Source: JBQTKD01 sp052386455 (GTDB lineage Bacteria > Actinomycetota > Actinomycetes > Sporichthyales > Sporichthyaceae). Taken from it: DNA of 64,000 nt. The position numbers and the translations under genes were made by a program. Of the stretch, positions 33,951 through 44,793 are shown piece after piece. Position 1 is the stretch's first letter; every line of letters starts with the position of its first letter. The stretch spans positions 1-64,000 of the forward strand of contig JBQTKD010000082.1 in assembly GCA_052386455.1 (NCBI GenBank). Reading direction: 5' to 3'. A model generated the notes under the pieces. That model had not been told where the DNA came from and did not search any database. It saw only the letters and a list, made by a program, of their open reading frames with translations.

Positions 33951-36608
33951 CTACTCAGGTGCGGTGGGCACGTCCCCGCCCAGCGCGCCCGCGAGGTCCG
34001 AGCGGCTGCGGATGCCCAACTTCTCGTAGACCCGTTGAAGGTGATTTTCGATCGTCCGGACCGAGAGGAACAGCTCGTCGGCGACCTGCTTGTTGGTGCG
34101 CCCGGCCGCGGCGAGCAGGGCGCTGCGCCGCTCCTGCGGGGTGAGCCGGGCTCGGGTGGCGACGGCGGTCAGTCCCGGCGTGACGGCCCCCTCGCAGCGT
34201 TCGACCAATCGCGTCGCCGTGAGCTCGTAGGCGGTCGCCCGACGCAGATCCCCTGCCGCGCGGGCCGTCCCGGCGGCGGCTGCGGCGGCCTCGGCGGCAG
34301 GCAGGTCCGCGCCCATCGCTTCGAAGGTCTCCGCCACCGCGGCCAGGGCGACGTGATCGCGGGCCGCGAGGGCGGCCGCGTGTGCGGCCCGGGCCGAGAC
34401 GAGGCCCCCGTCCGCCTCCCCTGCGAGTTCGACGAGGCGAGCGCTCGCGGGGTCGAGAAACCCGATGCGCGCCAGGCAGTGCCAGGCCGCTGCCTCTCCG
34501 ACCAAATCGCCGCGGGATCTGGCCTGCTCGGCGGCCTGTTCGAACAGCGCGCCGCCGGGCACGAGATCGCCGGCCGCGACGGCGGCCCAGCCGCGAGCCA
34601 GGGTCAGTTCGATCGGCTTGAACATCGACGTGGCCGGGATGAGTTCGAGTTCGTCGAAGGCCGCCAGCGCCTTGGCGGCGTCGCGCGGCGAACCGGCGAG
34701 GGCCAGCGCCGTGGCCAGACCGATGAGGCATTCGCCCACGTAGTGGGGCCGGCCGAGCTCGCGGTTCAGCGCGATGCCCTCGCGGGCGTGCCGAATCGCC
34801 GCGACGACGTGGCCACGATCTCCGACGACGGTGGCGAGGTGCCACGCGAAGTAGGCCTGGGCCTCGAGCGAACCGACGTCCACGCCCTCGCGGTGCTGCG
34901 CGAGCGCGAGCGCCTCGGACTCGTCCAGCCGGCCCGCGTGGGCCAGTGCCTCGCAACGCAACCACAGGTGGATCCACGGGTACCGGTCGATCCCGTCCTG
35001 CAGGCCCACGTGCGCGGCGTAGCCGCGATCGAGGACGCCGAACGCCTCCGCGATGCGTCCGAGTCGCGGCAGGCTGAAGGCGGCGCTCATGCTCGCCCAG
35101 ACGAACGCGCGGCCGGTGGTCTGCGAGAGCAGCGGAAGGGACAGCTCCGCCGAGGCACGGGGGCCGTCGAGCGCGAACGCGACCACCGCACGCCGCGCGG
35201 TGACCTCGGCCCGCCAGGTCGGGTCGGCGATGCGCGCCTCCGCCTGCATCGCCATCTCCATGCCCTCGGTCATCCGGCCGAGGTAGACGGCGAGGGCGTC
35301 GATCCGACTGACTGCGACGGCAGCCCGTTCCGCATCCGTCTGCGCCTGTTCCACCAGCTTGGCGAGCAGCGCGTCGGCCTCGCCCAATCGCCCCTGCAGG
35401 ATCGCGATCTGCGCGGCGAGCAGGTGGGCGCCAAAGCCCGCTCCGCCGTCGACGGCACCGGCCACGAGCCGCTCGGCGAGGGCGAAGTCGAAACGCCAGC
35501 GGGCCGTGCGTGCGGCGGCGAGCATGATGCCGGGCCGCGAGATGCCGCCCTCCAGCGCCCAGGTGGCGATCCGCAGGGTGTCCTCGCGGCGCCGGGCGCC
35601 GGTCGCCTCCACGGCGTCGGCCAGACTGCGGGCGATGCGACGCACGCGGATCGGCGCGGTCCGGCGGCGCAGCACGTCGCCGTACACCGGGTGCGAGAGT
35701 CGCACCTCCACGCGGCGGCGAGACATCGAGCTGAGCAGGAGCCGGGACCGGACGAGTCGCTCGACGAGGTCGGGGTCGGCGAGCGCCTCGAGCTCGGCGA
35801 GGCCGAGCGGCTCGCCGAAGGAGACGAGTTCGAGCAGATCTCGTTCCGCGGGTTCCAGCCGTCCCAGGCGCATCTCGACGAGCTCCGCGAGCCGCTGCGA
35901 CGGCGACAGGGCGCGGACCAGTCGCCACAGCCCGCCGTCGTCGCGCAGGCTGCCGTCCTCCAACGCGCCGTTGACCAACTCCCGAAGGAACAGGACGTTG
36001 CCCTCCGACCGCGCATGCAGATGTGCGACGGTCGCGTCGTCGACGGGTCCGGCGAGGATCGCGGGCAGGAGCGTCTGCACGGCCGCGAGGGTCAGCCCAC
36101 CGAGGTCGATGCGCTCCCCGAGGTCCTCCTTCCACAGCGCGACGATCGGTTCGGGAGCCGGTTCGTCGGCGCGCACGGTGGCGACGATCAGCGCCGCGCG
36201 CGTGGTCGCCAACTGGTGGACGAGCGTTGCGGAGGCGTCGTCGAGCAGATGCGCGTCGTCCACGAGGAACACCAACCGCTTGCCGCCGGCGCGTTCGACG
36301 AGTGCCGCCGCCGACCGACGCAGCAGGTCGGCCCGGTTGTCGACGAGGCCGGCGTTCGCGTCCTGCAGGTCCGGCAGCATCGGCGCCAGCGCACCGAAGG
36401 GCAGCGTGGAGGCGGCCCGGGTCGCGGTGACCGATGCGACGGGATGCCCGAAGGCTTCGGCGAGGCGCAGTCCCTCGGCCGCCAAGCGGGTCTTGCCCAC
36501 GCCTGCGGGCCCGGATACGACGACCCCGGCCACGTCGCCCGCACGCAGCAGGGCGCCGAGCCACTGCAGTTCGTCGCTGCGGCCGGTCAACGGCCACTCT
36601 GCCGCCAT
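33951..36608 (-). CDS. LAL-type LuxR family transcriptional regulator with AAA ATPase domain
   Basis: An 885-residue regulator. Walker A is GPAGVGKTR (33-41), Walker B LVFLVDDAH, and the C-terminal LuxR helix-turn-helix has TNKQVADELFLSVRTIENH and EKLGIRSRSDLAGAL. The layout, length and internal landmarks (GNVLFLRELV, ALWKEDL) match the 876-residue regulator at 5257-7887, so the two are paralogues. It lies 41 bases after the DUF1330 gene, so it is either the tail of the molybdenum-hydroxylase operon or has a promoter within it. It is a candidate regulator of the acyl-CoA genes on both sides. Confidence 0.9.
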   Translation of the reverse strand: MAAEWPLTGRSDELQWLGALLRAGDVAGVVVSGPAGVGKTRLAAEGLRLAEAFGHPVASVTATRAASTLPFGALAPMLPDLQDANAGLVDNRADLLRRSAAALVERAGGKRLVFLVDDAHLLDDASATLVHQLATTRAALIVATVRADEPAPEPIVALWKEDLGERIDLGGLTLAAVQTLLPAILAGPVDDATVAHLHARSEGNVLFLRELVNGALEDGSLRDDGGLWRLVRALSPSQRLAELVEMRLGRLEPAERDLLELVSFGEPLGLAELEALADPDLVERLVRSRLLLSSMSRRRVEVRLSHPVYGDVLRRRTAPIRVRRIARSLADAVEATGARRREDTLRIATWALEGGISRPGIMLAAARTARWRFDFALAERLVAGAVDGGAGFGAHLLAAQIAILQGRLGEADALLAKLVEQAQTDAERAAVAVSRIDALAVYLGRMTEGMEMAMQAEARIADPTWRAEVTARRAVVAFALDGPRASAELSLPLLSQTTGRAFVWASMSAAFSLPRLGRIAEAFGVLDRGYAAHVGLQDGIDRYPWIHLWLRCEALAHAGRLDESEALALAQHREGVDVGSLEAQAYFAWHLATVVGDRGHVVAAIRHAREGIALNRELGRPHYVGECLIGLATALALAGSPRDAAKALAAFDELELIPATSMFKPIELTLARGWAAVAAGDLVPGGALFEQAAEQARSRGDLVGEAAAWHCLARIGFLDPASARLVELAGEADGGLVSARAAHAAALAARDHVALAAVAETFEAMGADLPAAEAAAAAAGTARAAGDLRRATAYELTATRLVERCEGAVTPGLTAVATRARLTPQERRSALLAAAGRTNKQVADELFLSVRTIENHLQRVYEKLGIRSRSDLAGALGGDVPTAPE

Positions 36609-36649
36609 GCCTCATTGTCTCCGGACCGTGTGGGCGCGACGCGCCGGGA

Positions 36650-36946
36650 CTAGTCGGCGAGTCCGGGGAGGACCGCGATCAGGTGCGCGGTGGAACAGGC
36701 CGTCCGCAGCGGAATCGTCTGCTGGTAGGCCTCCGAGTGGTACCAGGCCTGGGCCGCCTCCATCGAGGCGAACTCGACGATCGCGTTGCTGCCGCCCAGT
36801 TCGCGGCCCTCCAGGAGGACCGCGCCCGGGCCGCCGGCGACGATCTTTCCGCCCGCGGCGGCGAGGATCGGCAGGCCGACGCGTTGATAGGCGGCGTAGG
36901 CCTCGGCGTCCGCCACCGAGATGTGGGCGACGACGTAGACGGGCAT
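36650..36946 (-). CDS. DUF1330 family protein
   Basis: The 98-residue protein is a ferredoxin-like alpha/beta barrel of the DUF1330 type: MPVYVVAHISVADAEAYAAY at the N-terminus and SNAIVEFASMEAAQAWYHS in the middle. The family is widespread and its biochemical role is not established. It lies 17 bases after the acetoacetyl-CoA synthetase gene, in the same operon. Confidence 0.87.
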   Translation of the reverse strand: MPVYVVAHISVADAEAYAAYQRVGLPILAAAGGKIVAGGPGAVLLEGRELGGSNAIVEFASMEAAQAWYHSEAYQQTIPLRTACSTAHLIAVLPGLAD

Positions 36947-36963
36947 GGAATCTCCCCTGCTGC

Positions 36964-38937
36964 TCAGGTGGTGCGCGCGAGTGCGACGTAGGCGTCGAGG
37001 GCGCCGGGGTCCGCGAGAGCGCCCCGGCTGGCCGCGGTCTCCGGCGGGGCGCCCTGCAGGATGCGCTTGACGGGCACCTCGAGCTTTTTGCCGGTCAGCG
37101 TGCGCGGGACGGCGGGCACGGCCTCGATGCGGTCGGGGACGTGACGGGGCGACAGATTCCGACGGAGGTCGGACACGATGCGCGCCCGCAGGGCGTCGTC
37201 GAGCCGTGCCGGTGGCTCGAGCACGACGAACAGCACCAGTTCGCCGGCGCCGCCGGCGGCGTCCTCGAGGTGGACGACGAGGCTGTCCGCGATCTCCGGC
37301 AGGGCTTCGACGACCGTGTAGAACTCGCCGGTGCCCAGCCGGACGCCTCCGCGGTTCAGCGTGGCGTCGGATCGGCCGCTGACGACGACCGAACCGGTAT
37401 GCGAAAGCACGGCCCGGTCGCCGTGGTGCCACGCGCCGGGATAGCGCTCGAAGTAGGTCGCCGCGAATCGCGTCCCGTCGGGGTCGTTCCACAGCCCCAG
37501 CGGCATCGACGGCAGTGGCTCGGTCAGCACCAGCTCGCCCTCGGAGTCTTCGACGCTGCGGCCGCCGGAGTCGAACACCTCGACCTTGCAGCCGAGCCAT
37601 CGGCAGGCGATCTCCCCGGCGCGAACCGGCAGCATGGGCACGCCGCCGACGAATCCGCCGCACACCTCGGTGCCCCCGCTGAAGGACTGCAGGAAAACGT
37701 CGTCGCCGACGGCCTCGTACACCCAGCGGAACATCTCCGCCGGCAGCGGCGACCCGCCCACCGAGACACCGCGCAGCCCGGACAGGTCGGCGACCTCCCG
37801 CGGCACGAGGTCGGCCTTGCGGCACGCGCCGAGGAACGCCGGACTCGCCCCGTACACCGTGATGCCGTGCTCGGCGACGGCTCGCCACGGAGCCGCCAGG
37901 TCGGGATGCAGCAGATTCCCGTCCGCCAGCACGATGCTCGTGGCCCCCGCCAACGCCGAGACGAGCCAGTTCCACGCCATCCAACCGGTGGTGGAGAAGA
38001 AGAACAGACGGTCGTCCGCGCCGAGGTTCTGATGGAACGTCATGGACTTGAGCTGGTCGAGCAGCACGCCGCCGTGCCCGTGCACGATCGGCTTGGGCAG
38101 GCCCGTGGTGCCCGAGGAGAACAGAATGTGCACGGGGTGCTCGAACGGGACCTGCTCGAACGCGAGCGGTTCGATCTCGGCGACGAGCTCCGACCACGCC
38201 ACCGCGTCGGGGATTCGGTGTTCGTCGGGGTAGAGGTAGGGCAGCGCGACGACGGCGCGCACCGACGGCAGGGCGGCCCGGATCTCCGCGACCTCGTCGG
38301 TGCGGTCGACCGGCCTGTCGCCGAAGCGGTAGCCGTCGACGACGAACAGCACACTGGGTTGCACCTGACCGAGCCGGTCGAGCACCGAACGGGTCCCGAA
38401 CTCCGGCGCGCAGGAGCACCAGACGGCGCCGAGGGACAGGCACGCCAGATACGCCGCGACGGTCTCGGGCAGGCTCGGGAGGTAGGCGGCCACGCGGTCG
38501 CCGGCGCCCACCCCGAGCCGGCGCAGCCCCGTCCGGGCCCGCGCCACCAACTCGGTCAGTTCGTCCGCGGTCGACGTGCGGTCGGCACGCGTCTGAGACA
38601 GCGACACCAGGGCCGCCCCGTCCGGATGCCGCGCGCGCCGGGCTCCGGCCAGGACGTGTTCGGCGTAGTTCAGGCGGGCGCCGGGAAACCAGCGGGCGCC
38701 CGGCATCGCGCGATCGGCCAGCACCGTCTCGTACGGGGTGCTGGAGCGGATCTCGAAGTAGTCCCAGACGGCGGCCCAAAAGCCGTCGAGGTCGGTGGTC
38801 GACCACTCCCACAGGGCCTGGTAGCCGGCGAAGCGCAGCCCGCGGTGGGTGTCCAGCCAGTCGGCGAACGTCGCCACCTGGCTGGGTCTTCCCGCGCGTT
38901 CGGCCGGTTTCCAGAGGACCTCGCCGGGCTCGGTCAC
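36964..38937 (-). CDS. Acetoacetyl-CoA synthetase family ligase
   Basis: A 657-residue adenylate-forming ligase with the layout of acetoacetyl-CoA synthetase: the N-terminal ACAS extension with LWEWSTTDLDGFWAAVWDYF, the AMP loop ILFSSGTTGLPKPIVHG, QSFSGGTEVCGGFVGG, and the C-terminal catalytic Lys in RTLTGKKLEVPVKR. It should activate acetoacetate or a similar short 3-oxoacid with ATP and CoA. The ATG overlaps the stop of the FAD-subunit gene (ATGA). Its place after a molybdenum hydroxylase suggests that a product of the oxidation is recovered as a CoA ester. Confidence 0.85.
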   Translation of the reverse strand: MTEPGEVLWKPAERAGRPSQVATFADWLDTHRGLRFAGYQALWEWSTTDLDGFWAAVWDYFEIRSSTPYETVLADRAMPGARWFPGARLNYAEHVLAGARRARHPDGAALVSLSQTRADRTSTADELTELVARARTGLRRLGVGAGDRVAAYLPSLPETVAAYLACLSLGAVWCSCAPEFGTRSVLDRLGQVQPSVLFVVDGYRFGDRPVDRTDEVAEIRAALPSVRAVVALPYLYPDEHRIPDAVAWSELVAEIEPLAFEQVPFEHPVHILFSSGTTGLPKPIVHGHGGVLLDQLKSMTFHQNLGADDRLFFFSTTGWMAWNWLVSALAGATSIVLADGNLLHPDLAAPWRAVAEHGITVYGASPAFLGACRKADLVPREVADLSGLRGVSVGGSPLPAEMFRWVYEAVGDDVFLQSFSGGTEVCGGFVGGVPMLPVRAGEIACRWLGCKVEVFDSGGRSVEDSEGELVLTEPLPSMPLGLWNDPDGTRFAATYFERYPGAWHHGDRAVLSHTGSVVVSGRSDATLNRGGVRLGTGEFYTVVEALPEIADSLVVHLEDAAGGAGELVLFVVLEPPARLDDALRARIVSDLRRNLSPRHVPDRIEAVPAVPRTLTGKKLEVPVKRILQGAPPETAASRGALADPGALDAYVALARTT

Positions 38938-39761
38938 CGCCGGGCGTCGGCCTCGACGAGCGCCCGGCGGACCAGGACCCTCGCGAGGTGCCTGCGGAAG
39001 TCGGCGTCGGCGTTCAAGTCCACGGGCGGGGCGGTGTTCTCCCCCGCGAGAGCGGCGGCGTCGTCGATGGAGGCGCCGTCCGCGAGGGCGGCCTCGACGG
39101 CCTCCGCACGGACCGGCGTCGGACCCATGTTGACCATGGCGATTCCGGTGCTGCCGTTGCGGACGGCGGCCACCCCGACGATGGCCCAGTCCAGGGCGCG
39201 GCGCCGGAACTTCTGGTAGGACCAGCCCGCGCCGCCGACCTTCGGCAGCCGGATCTCGGTCACGAGTTCGTCCTCGGCGAGATCGGTCTCAAGGAAGCCT
39301 TCGAAGAACGAGGTCGCCGCGATGCTTCGGGTTCCGTTCGGTCCCGCCACCACCAACGTTCCGCCGAGCGCGAGCACGACGGCCGGCATGTCCGCCGCGG
39401 CGTCGCCGTGGGCCATCGATCCGCCGATGGTGCCGCGGTGCCGGACCTGCGGGTCGCCGATGAGCCCGGCGACGTGCGCCGCGATCGGCACGTGCCGGCG
39501 CAGCGTCGGATCGATCTCGAGCGTCCGGTACCGCGTGAGGGCACCGATGGCGATCTCCTCCCCCTCCTCGCGGACGTAGGACAGGTCGTGCAGACGGCCG
39601 ATGTCGATCAGGACCGACGGGGAGGCGAAGCGCAGCTTCATCAACGGCACCAGCGAGTGCCCGCCGGCGATGAGCTTGGCGTCGTCGCCGTACTCGACGA
39701 GACAGGACACGGCGTGCTCGGGCGATTCCGCGACGACGTAGTCGAAGGAGGAGGAGATCAT
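38934..39761 (-). CDS. Molybdenum hydroxylase, FAD-binding medium subunit
   Basis: The 275-residue protein is the CoxM-type subunit: AKLIAGGHSLVPLMKLR for the FAD pyrophosphate and GDPQVRHRGTIGGSMAHGDAAAD for the isoalloxazine region. It passes electrons from the iron-sulfur subunit to FAD and then to an acceptor. The start overlaps the stop of the large-subunit gene (ATGA). The order small, large, medium, all overlapping, indicates one translated complex. Confidence 0.9.
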   Translation of the reverse strand: MISSSFDYVVAESPEHAVSCLVEYGDDAKLIAGGHSLVPLMKLRFASPSVLIDIGRLHDLSYVREEGEEIAIGALTRYRTLEIDPTLRRHVPIAAHVAGLIGDPQVRHRGTIGGSMAHGDAAADMPAVVLALGGTLVVAGPNGTRSIAATSFFEGFLETDLAEDELVTEIRLPKVGGAGWSYQKFRRRALDWAIVGVAAVRNGSTGIAMVNMGPTPVRAEAVEAALADGASIDDAAALAGENTAPPVDLNADADFRRHLARVLVRRALVEADARR

Positions 39762-42165
39762 CGCCCGTTCTCCTTTGCGTTGGCCTTGGCCTCTTGGATG
39801 GTGCGCCACACCGTCATCGGCGAGGCGGGCATCAGGACGTTGGTGACGCCGAGCGGCGCGAGCGCGTCGCAGATGGCGTTGATCACCGCGGGGGCCCCGC
39901 CGATCGCGCCGGCCTCGCCCACGCCCTTGGTGCCGAGCGGGTTGGACGGGCTCGGTGTGACGGTGGATCCGATGTCGAAGCTGGGCACCTCGGCGGCGGA
40001 GGGCACCAGGTAGTCGAGGAAGGAGGCGGCCAGCGGATTGCCGTCGGAGTCGTAGGCGGCGTGTTCGAACAGCGCCTGACCGATCGCCTGCACCAGTCCG
40101 CCGTGGACCTGGCCGTGCACCAGGACCGGGTTGAGCTGGTTGCCGCAGTCGTCGACGGCCGCGACCTTGAGCAGCTCGACCCCGCCGGTCTCCTCGTCGA
40201 CCTCGACGACGACGACGTGCGTACCGAAGGGGAAGGTGAAGTTCGGCGGGTCGAAGGTGGTCTCCGCGGACAGATTCGGTTCCATGCCGTCGGGAAGTCG
40301 ATGGGCCTCGAACGCCGCCACGTAGGCGAGTTCGACGATGTGCAGCCCCTCGCCGGGCGAGCCCTTGACGTTGAAGCGGCCTTCGTCGAAATCGACGTCG
40401 CTCTCGTCGGCCTCCATCAGGTGCGCGGCCAACTGCCGCGCCTTCTTGATCACCTTGTCGCAGCTGAGGTACAGCGCCCCGCCCTCGACGGAGAGCGAGC
40501 GGGAGCCGCCGGTGAGCACGCCGTACTGCGCGACGGCGGTGTCGTTGCACAGGATCTCGATGTCCTCGTACGGGACGCCGAGCCGGTCGGAGGCGAGCTG
40601 CGCCCAGGACGTCTCGTGGCCCTGCCCGTGCGGGTGGCTTCCGGTGGTGACCAAGACCTTGCCCGTGGGCAGGAAGCGAACGACGCTCGAGCCCCACAGC
40701 GAGAACTTTCCGCCGCCCGCGGCCATCAGCCGCGAGGGGGCGTAGCCGCAGACCTCCACGTAGGAGGCCATGCCGATGCCGAGGTGCTTGGTGCCGCCTG
40801 CGGCGCGCCGCTGCGCCTGCTCCCGGCGCAGCTCGTCGTACCCGACGAGTTCGAGGGCCTGGTTGAGCGCCGGCTCGTAGTTCCCCGAGTCGAAGGGAAC
40901 CTGACACACCGTCGGATGGATGTCCTCGAAGGCCGGGATGAAGTTGATGCGCCGCACCTCGGCCGGATCCATGCCCATCGTGTGGGCCAGTTCGTCGACG
41001 GCCCGCTCGATCGCGTAGGTGGCCTCGGGTCGACCGGCGCCGCGGTAGGCGTCGGTGGGCGGCATGTTCGTGTACACCCCGACGACCTTGCAGGCGTAGT
41101 TCGGCACGTCGTAGCAGCCGTGGTAGTACACCCCGCCCAACACCGGGATGCCGGGGGTGAACAGCTTGCAGTGGGCGCCGAGGTCGCCGATCAGCTCGAC
41201 CCGGACCGCGGTGATTTTGCCGCCGGCATCCGCGGCGATCTCGATGTCCTGCACCTGTCCGCGGCCGTGGATCATGGCGACGCCGCACTCCGAGCGGTTC
41301 TCGACCCATCGCACGGGGCGCTTGAGCCTGCGGGCCAGCGCGAGGCAGATGCTCTCCTCCGGGTAGATCTGCAGCTTGGAGCCGAATCCGCCGCCGACGT
41401 TGGGCGCGACCACGCGCAGCTGTTGCTCGGCCATGGCCAGCTGGTTGGCGAGCAGGGTGCGCAGCAGATGTGCCATCTGCGTCGAGGAGTACAGCGTGTA
41501 GCCCTCGCGGACCGGGTCGGGAATCGCGCAGACGGCGCGAGTCTCCATCGGCGCGGGCAGCAGCCGCTGCTGTACGTGCCGCTGCTTGACGGTGAACGCG
41601 GCCTCGGCGAACGCCTGCTCGACGCTCTCCGGGGTGATCGCGAGGTCCCACGTGTAGGCCTTGTTGGTGCCCAGCTCGTCGTGGATGACCACGCGGTCGC
41701 TCGCGGCGTCCTCCAGGTCGATCACGGCGGGAAGTACCTCGAACTCCGCGACGATCCCCTCGAGGGCGTCGACGGCCTGCGCGGGCGTTTCGGCGATCAC
41801 GACGGCCATCGGCTCGCCGACGTAGTTGACCTTCCCGACGGCGATGGGCCGCCACTCCGGCGCGGACAGCGGTGCGGGGTCGGGCTTGATGAGCACCGGC
41901 ACCCCGGCGGGCCACTCCTCGGCCAACTCCGCTCCGGTGAACACCGCGACGACGCCCGGGCTTGCCTTGGCGGCCGAGGTGTCGATGGAGAGCACCCGGG
42001 CGTGCGCGTGCGGGCTGCGGAAGACCTCGACGTGCAGCGCACCGGGCACCGGTACGTCGTCGGTGAAGCGGGCGCGTCCGCGCAGGATCGGGTCGTCCTC
42101 GCGGCGCAGCAGCGGCTGACCGAACTTGACCAGTCCCCGGCCGTCCTTGGCCAGTACCTCGAGCG

Positions 42166-42169
<4 letters not shown>
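39758..42169 (-). CDS. Molybdenum hydroxylase, molybdopterin-binding large subunit
   Basis: The 803-residue protein has the xanthine-dehydrogenase-family large-subunit layout: GRARFTDDVPVPGALHVEV at the start, NVGGGFGSK for the molybdopterin region, and GTKGVGEAGAIGGAPAV near the C-terminus with the catalytic Glu. It is CoxL-like in length, but the active-site loop reads AYRGAGRPEA instead of the AYRCSFR loop with the catalytic Cys of true CO dehydrogenase. It is therefore a hydroxylase of an unknown carbon compound rather than a carbon monoxide dehydrogenase. It is flanked by, and overlaps, the small and medium subunit genes. Confidence 0.9.
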
Positions 42170-42630
<461 letters not shown>

Positions 42631-42710
42631 AACTGTCCTCCGAAGCGCGTCGTCGAACCCGGGGCGGGCGGAACCCTTTCGGAAGCAAACCCGCGGATCG
42701 CCGATCCGGT

Positions 42711-42731
42711 CTTGAGTACGCGCTACTCAAG
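42711..42731. promoter_or_regulatory. 21-bp palindrome in divergent promoter, probable operator
   Basis: CTTGAGTA (42711-42718) and TACTCAAG (42724-42731) are perfect 8-bp arms with a CGCGC spacer. It lies between the molybdenum-hydroxylase operon and the enoyl-CoA hydratase gene, 33 bases upstream of the latter. The half-sites GAGTA/TACTC also occur in the palindrome at 5204-5223, with one base more spacing there. Confidence 0.6.
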
Positions 42732-42764
42732 AGGTGGCGCGGCCCTTCGGCCAAGACTTTCGTC

Positions 42765-43592
42765 ATGGCCGGCTACCGCGACTACACCCATCTCGACTGC
42801 GCGTTCGTCGAGGACGGAGTTCTGCGTATTGCGTTCTCCAACCCGGGCCGAATGAACTCGGTGACCCACGGCCAGCACGCCGAGTTGGCGCGCATCTTCC
42901 GGGACGTGCACCGTGACGACGACGTTCGCGCGGTCCTGGTGACCGGATCCGACGGCACGTTCTCCGCCGGCGGGGACTTCGGGATGGTCCAGGAGGTAGT
43001 CGACCACTGGGACGCGCGAGTCCGCACCGTCCGCGAGGTCCGGGAGATCGTCTACGGCATCGTCGAGTGCTCCAAACCGATCGTCGCCGCCGTCGAGGGC
43101 ACGGCCGTCGGCGCGGGGCTGTCCGTCGCGCTGCTCGCGGACATCTGCATCGTGACCCCGGACGCCCGCATCCTCGACGGGCACATCCGCCTGGGCGTCG
43201 CGGCCGGCGATCACGCGGCGCTGGTGTGGCCGATTCTCTGCGGATTGGCGAAGGCGAAGTACTACCTGCTCATGTGCAAGCCCATCACCGGCGCCGACGC
43301 CGAGCGGATGGGCCTGGTGGCGCAGTGCGTCCCCGCGGAGGATCTGGCCAAGGTCGCGTTGGACACCGCGCGCGAACTCGCCGACGGACCCGCCCAGGCG
43401 ATCGCCTGGACCAAGCACGCCCTCAACGGCTGGCTGCGCGCCGCCGGGGAGAGCTTCGAACTCTCGCTCGCCTACGAACTGCTCGGCGGGTTCTCCGGCC
43501 CGGAGAGCCGCGAGGGCCTGGCGTCGCTCCAGGAGAAGCGCCCGCCCAACTTCCGCGCCACGACGCGCACCGAGCCCGGGCCGGACGCATGA
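42765..43592 (+). CDS. Enoyl-CoA hydratase/isomerase family protein
   Basis: The 275-residue crotonase-fold protein has IAFSNPGRMNSVTHGQH near the N-terminus, the first oxyanion segment SAGGDFGMVQEVV, and the second AAVEGTAVGAGLSVALLAD. The expected catalytic Glu positions are occupied differently (IRLGVAAGDHAALVWP), so a reaction other than hydration is possible. There is no clear ribosome site; the mRNA may be leaderless or near it. The dehydrogenase gene that follows overlaps it by four bases. The palindrome at 42711 lies in its promoter region. Confidence 0.82.
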   Translation: MAGYRDYTHLDCAFVEDGVLRIAFSNPGRMNSVTHGQHAELARIFRDVHRDDDVRAVLVTGSDGTFSAGGDFGMVQEVVDHWDARVRTVREVREIVYGIVECSKPIVAAVEGTAVGAGLSVALLADICIVTPDARILDGHIRLGVAAGDHAALVWPILCGLAKAKYYLLMCKPITGADAERMGLVAQCVPAEDLAKVALDTARELADGPAQAIAWTKHALNGWLRAAGESFELSLAYELLGGFSGPESREGLASLQEKRPPNFRATTRTEPGPDA

Positions 43593-44722
43593 ACCTGGCG
43601 TTCTCCGCGGATCAGGAGACGCTGCGCAGCGAGGTGCGACGGTTCCTCGACGCGCACGCCTCAATCCGGCGTACGCGAGAGCTCGCCGAGTCGCCCGAGG
43701 GCTACGACCACAAGGTCTGGGCCCGCATGGCCGACGAACTGCAATTGCAGGCGCTGCACGTCCCCGAGGCCTACGGCGGCGCGGGATTCTCCATCCTGGA
43801 ACTGACCGTCGTGCTGGAGGAGATGGGCCGCGTCCTGCTTCCCGGACCGTTCTTCTCCTCGGCCTGTCTCGCCACGACGTGCATCCTCGAGGCGGCCACG
43901 GAGCAGCGGAAGGTCGAGCTGCTTCCCGACATCGCCGCGGGACTGACGGTCGCAACCCTCGCCTTCACCGAGGAGTCCGGGTCCTGGGACGCGGCGGACC
44001 TGGCGATGTCGGCAACTCCCCACGGCGACGGATTCCTCCTGTCGGGGACCAAGACCTTCGTCCCCGACGGTCTGCACGCCGGCCTCGTACTCGTCGCGGC
44101 TCGCCTCGACGGCACCCACGGCCTCGACGGCCTCGTGCTGTGCACGGTCGCCGGAGATGCGCCCGGCCTGACCAGGACCGCGCTCCCCACCATGGATCGG
44201 ACCCGCCGCCAGGCGCGTCTGGACTTCGACCGCGTTCCCGCTCTCCCCCTTGGCGAACCGGGGGCCGACTGGCCGGCGTTGTCCGCCGCCCTGGACCGGG
44301 CAGCGGTCTGCCTCGCCGCGGAGCAGGTCGGCGGGGCCCAGCGCTGTCTGGAGATGGCGGTCGACTACGCCAAACTGCGGGTCCAGTTCGGGCGTCCCAT
44401 CGGATCGTTTCAGGCCGTCAAGCACCGGTGCGCGGACATGCTCGGCTGGGTCGAAGCCGCCAAGTCCGCCGCCTACTTCGCCGCCTGGACTGCGGCCGAC
44501 GGTTCCGGAGATCTGCCCGCGGTGGCCTCCGTGGCGAAGTCCTACTGCTCCGAGGCGTTCTTTCGGACCACCGCCGAGAACATCCAGGTGCACGGCGGCG
44601 TCGGCTTCACCTGGGAACACGACGCGCACCTGTACTACCGCCGCGCAAAGGCGTCCGAGGTCCTGCTCGGCGACCCCACCTTTCACCGTGAACGACTCGC
44701 CCGATTGGTGATCGACGCATGA
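43589..44722 (+). CDS. Acyl-CoA dehydrogenase family protein
   Basis: The 377-residue protein has acyl-CoA dehydrogenase features: EAYGGAGFSILELTVVLEEMGR, a SFQAVKHRCADMLGWVEAA helix, and QVHGGVGFTWEHDAHLYYRRA at the FAD contact. Such short, rather diverged members often act as one half of a heteromeric enzyme, as in steroid side-chain degradation, but no partner dehydrogenase is adjacent. The start overlaps the enoyl-CoA hydratase stop (ATGA). Confidence 0.87.
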   Translation: MNLAFSADQETLRSEVRRFLDAHASIRRTRELAESPEGYDHKVWARMADELQLQALHVPEAYGGAGFSILELTVVLEEMGRVLLPGPFFSSACLATTCILEAATEQRKVELLPDIAAGLTVATLAFTEESGSWDAADLAMSATPHGDGFLLSGTKTFVPDGLHAGLVLVAARLDGTHGLDGLVLCTVAGDAPGLTRTALPTMDRTRRQARLDFDRVPALPLGEPGADWPALSAALDRAAVCLAAEQVGGAQRCLEMAVDYAKLRVQFGRPIGSFQAVKHRCADMLGWVEAAKSAAYFAAWTAADGSGDLPAVASVAKSYCSEAFFRTTAENIQVHGGVGFTWEHDAHLYYRRAKASEVLLGDPTFHRERLARLVIDA

Positions 44723-44793
44723 CGCCAGCCCCGCTTCGCCTTGCCGTCGCCGACGAGACCGCCGTGGACCACCGACGCGCGAGGGAGCGTGCG

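Noticed and set aside
33951..33956. CTACTC as another GAGTAG operator half-site
   Set aside because: It is simply the last Glu and stop codon of the LAL regulator gene and is not part of a palindrome.
35359..39219. Open frame of 1286 codons on the plus strand
   Set aside because: It runs antisense to the LAL regulator and acetoacetyl-CoA synthetase and shows no domain.
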